Shown in pieces: positions 62,953 through 64,000 of a stretch of DNA of 64,000 bases. The notes beneath the pieces are model-generated. The model ran no database searches and was not told the DNA's origin. It worked only from the letters and a program-made list of their open reading frames with translations. Within the stretch, counting starts at the first letter, position 1. Each line of letters opens with the position of its first letter. Location of the stretch: assembly GCA_015068035.1 (NCBI GenBank), contig SVLI01000001.1, forward strand, positions 248,001 through 312,000, in the 5' to 3' direction. Source of the DNA: Oscillospiraceae bacterium (GTDB taxonomy: Bacteria > Bacillota > Clostridia > Oscillospirales > Oscillospiraceae). A program made the position numbers and the translations under genes.

Positions 62953-64000
62953 ATGGCGGAATACAGACCGCTGGCGGATCTTATCCGTCCCGACTCACTG
63001 AGCGACGTGGTCGGGCAGGCGCATATTCTCGGCGAGGACGGGCTGCTGCGCCGCATTATCGAAAGCGGCGAAGTGCCGAATATGATCTTCTATGGGCCGT
63101 CCGGCACGGGCAAGACGACGGTTGCAAACATCATCGCGAAGAAAACGAACCGTGTTTTGCACCGCCTCAACGCCACCACCGCGGGCATTGCGGACATCAA
63201 GGCCATCATCGATGAGCTGGACACCTTTCTCGCGCCCGGCGGTGTGCTGCTCTATCTGGACGAGATCCAGTACTTTAACAAAAAGCAGCAGCAGAGCCTT
63301 TTGGAGTTTATCGAAACGGGAAAAATCATCCTCATCGCGTCCACAACGGAAAATCCGTATTTCTATGTATACAATGCAATTTTGAGCCGCAGCACCGTGT
63401 TTGAGTTCAAACAGGTGCCGCCGCAGGCGCTGGAACCGGCCGTCGAGCGCGCCATCCGGCTGATGGGGGAGAGAAATGGGCTCGAACCCGAAGCGGAGGA
63501 GGGCGTTGTGCAGCTCGTGGCTGAGCAGTGCGGCGGCGACGTGCGCAAGGCAATCAACGCCGTGGAGCTGCTGTTTTCGGCAGGCAGGCGCGCCGGCGGG
63601 AAGATCCGGCTTTTGCTGGAAGACGCAAAGCAGGCGACGCAGCGCAGCGCCATGCGCTATGACCGGGACGGCGACACGCATTTCGACGTGGTCTCCGCGC
63701 TGATGAAATCCATGCGCGGCTCCGATCCGGATGCGGCACTGCACTATCTGGCGCGGCTGCTGGAGGCGGGCGATCTTGCCGGGGCCTGCCGCCGCATCCT
63801 ATGCTCGGCGAGTGAGGACATCGGCCTTGCGTATCCGCAGGCGGCGTCCATCGTCAAGTCCTGCGTGGACAGCGCGTTGCAGCTTGGCATGCCCGAAGCC
63901 CGCTTGCCGCTGGCGGAGGCGGTGATTTTGCTGGCGACTGCGCCGAAGAGCAACACCGGCTGCGTGGCCATTGACCGGGCGATGGCCGATGTGCGCGCGG
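62953..64000 (+). CDS. rarA: replication-associated recombination protein RarA (3' partial)
   Basis: 349 residues visible; the frame runs off the window end. AAA+ clamp-loader-like ATPase (MgsA/RarA) acting at stalled forks. It starts MAEYRPLADLIRPDSLSDVVGQ. Walker A is GPSGTGKT (48-55), Walker B LLYLDEIQYF, sensor 1 ASTTENP. The C-terminal part has SEDIGLAYPQA and ATAPKSN, family signatures. AGAAGGAGG precedes ATG at 62953. Confidence 0.95.
   Translation, partial: MAEYRPLADLIRPDSLSDVVGQAHILGEDGLLRRIIESGEVPNMIFYGPSGTGKTTVANIIAKKTNRVLHRLNATTAGIADIKAIIDELDTFLAPGGVLLYLDEIQYFNKKQQQSLLEFIETGKIILIASTTENPYFYVYNAILSRSTVFEFKQVPPQALEPAVERAIRLMGERNGLEPEAEEGVVQLVAEQCGGDVRKAINAVELLFSAGRRAGGKIRLLLEDAKQATQRSAMRYDRDGDTHFDVVSALMKSMRGSDPDAALHYLARLLEAGDLAGACRRILCSASEDIGLAYPQAASIVKSCVDSALQLGMPEARLPLAEAVILLATAPKSNTGCVAIDRAMADVRA

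Overview
The window is G+C-rich chromosomal DNA carrying almost only conserved housekeeping genes. Gene content (germination protease gpr, RemB, FtsH, a single-chain serine dehydratase, sigma-A type RpoD, a GT4-CsaB cell-wall enzyme, a cysteine T-box) points to an endospore-forming Firmicute of the class Clostridia. An Oscillospiraceae-like bacterium is my best guess, inferred from gene content and base composition. No rRNA, tRNA, CRISPR array, prophage or insertion sequence was recognised.

Layout. 1-1.7 kb: the end of an acidic Tyr/Gly/Asp-rich protein and a lipoprotein polysaccharide deacetylase. 2.0-7.8 kb (minus): a DUF1934 gene, dnaB, tilS, hpt, ftsH from one promoter. 8.1-11.2 kb (plus): Asp23-family gene, nusB, xseA, xseB, ispA. 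11.4-16.4 kb: dxs, tlyA, nadK, argR, threonine aldolase. 16.5-21.9 kb: ddl, murF, a GT4-CsaB fusion, ymdB. 22.1-26.6 kb: the macromolecular-synthesis cluster dgt, dnaG, rpoD. 26.7-31.2 kb: an accessory stretch with serine dehydratase, a dUTPase-like gene, a HAD phosphatase, an acetyltransferase, and an AT-rich lipoprotein gene behind an unusual structured leader. 31.3-34.5 kb: cysE and cysS behind a cysteine T-box, and a zinc-ribbon membrane protein. 34.5-40.5 kb (minus): htpG, rnhA, serS, mscL, parA, parB, with three parS sites upstream of parA. 40.8-43.3 kb: gpr, rpsT, a lipid kinase. 43.4-48.1 kb (minus): mfd and a PrsA-like foldase. 48.2-57.2 kb: the replication origin region with dnaA, dnaN, yaaA, recF, remB, gyrB, gyrA. 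57.3-64 kb: hemW, a VanW protein, metG, nth (minus) and the start of rarA.

How it fits together. dnaA, oriC, parS and parAB form the origin-segregation module. The dnaA-gyrA cluster reads away from the origin on the right. The genes immediately left of dnaA read leftward, but the 8-26.6 kb operons face the expected replication fork. Cysteine supply and cysteine charging (cysE, cysS) share one T-box leader whose specifier UGC and T-box base A both fit tRNA-Cys.

The best candidate for something undescribed is the roughly 205-nt leader at 30953-31158 (minus strand). It has a 12-bp and a 13-bp long-range complementarity in interleaved (pseudoknot) order, followed by a cUUCGg terminator only a few bases before the ribosome binding site of an atypical, internally duplicated lipoprotein. 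A structured leader in front of rarA is a second, weaker candidate.
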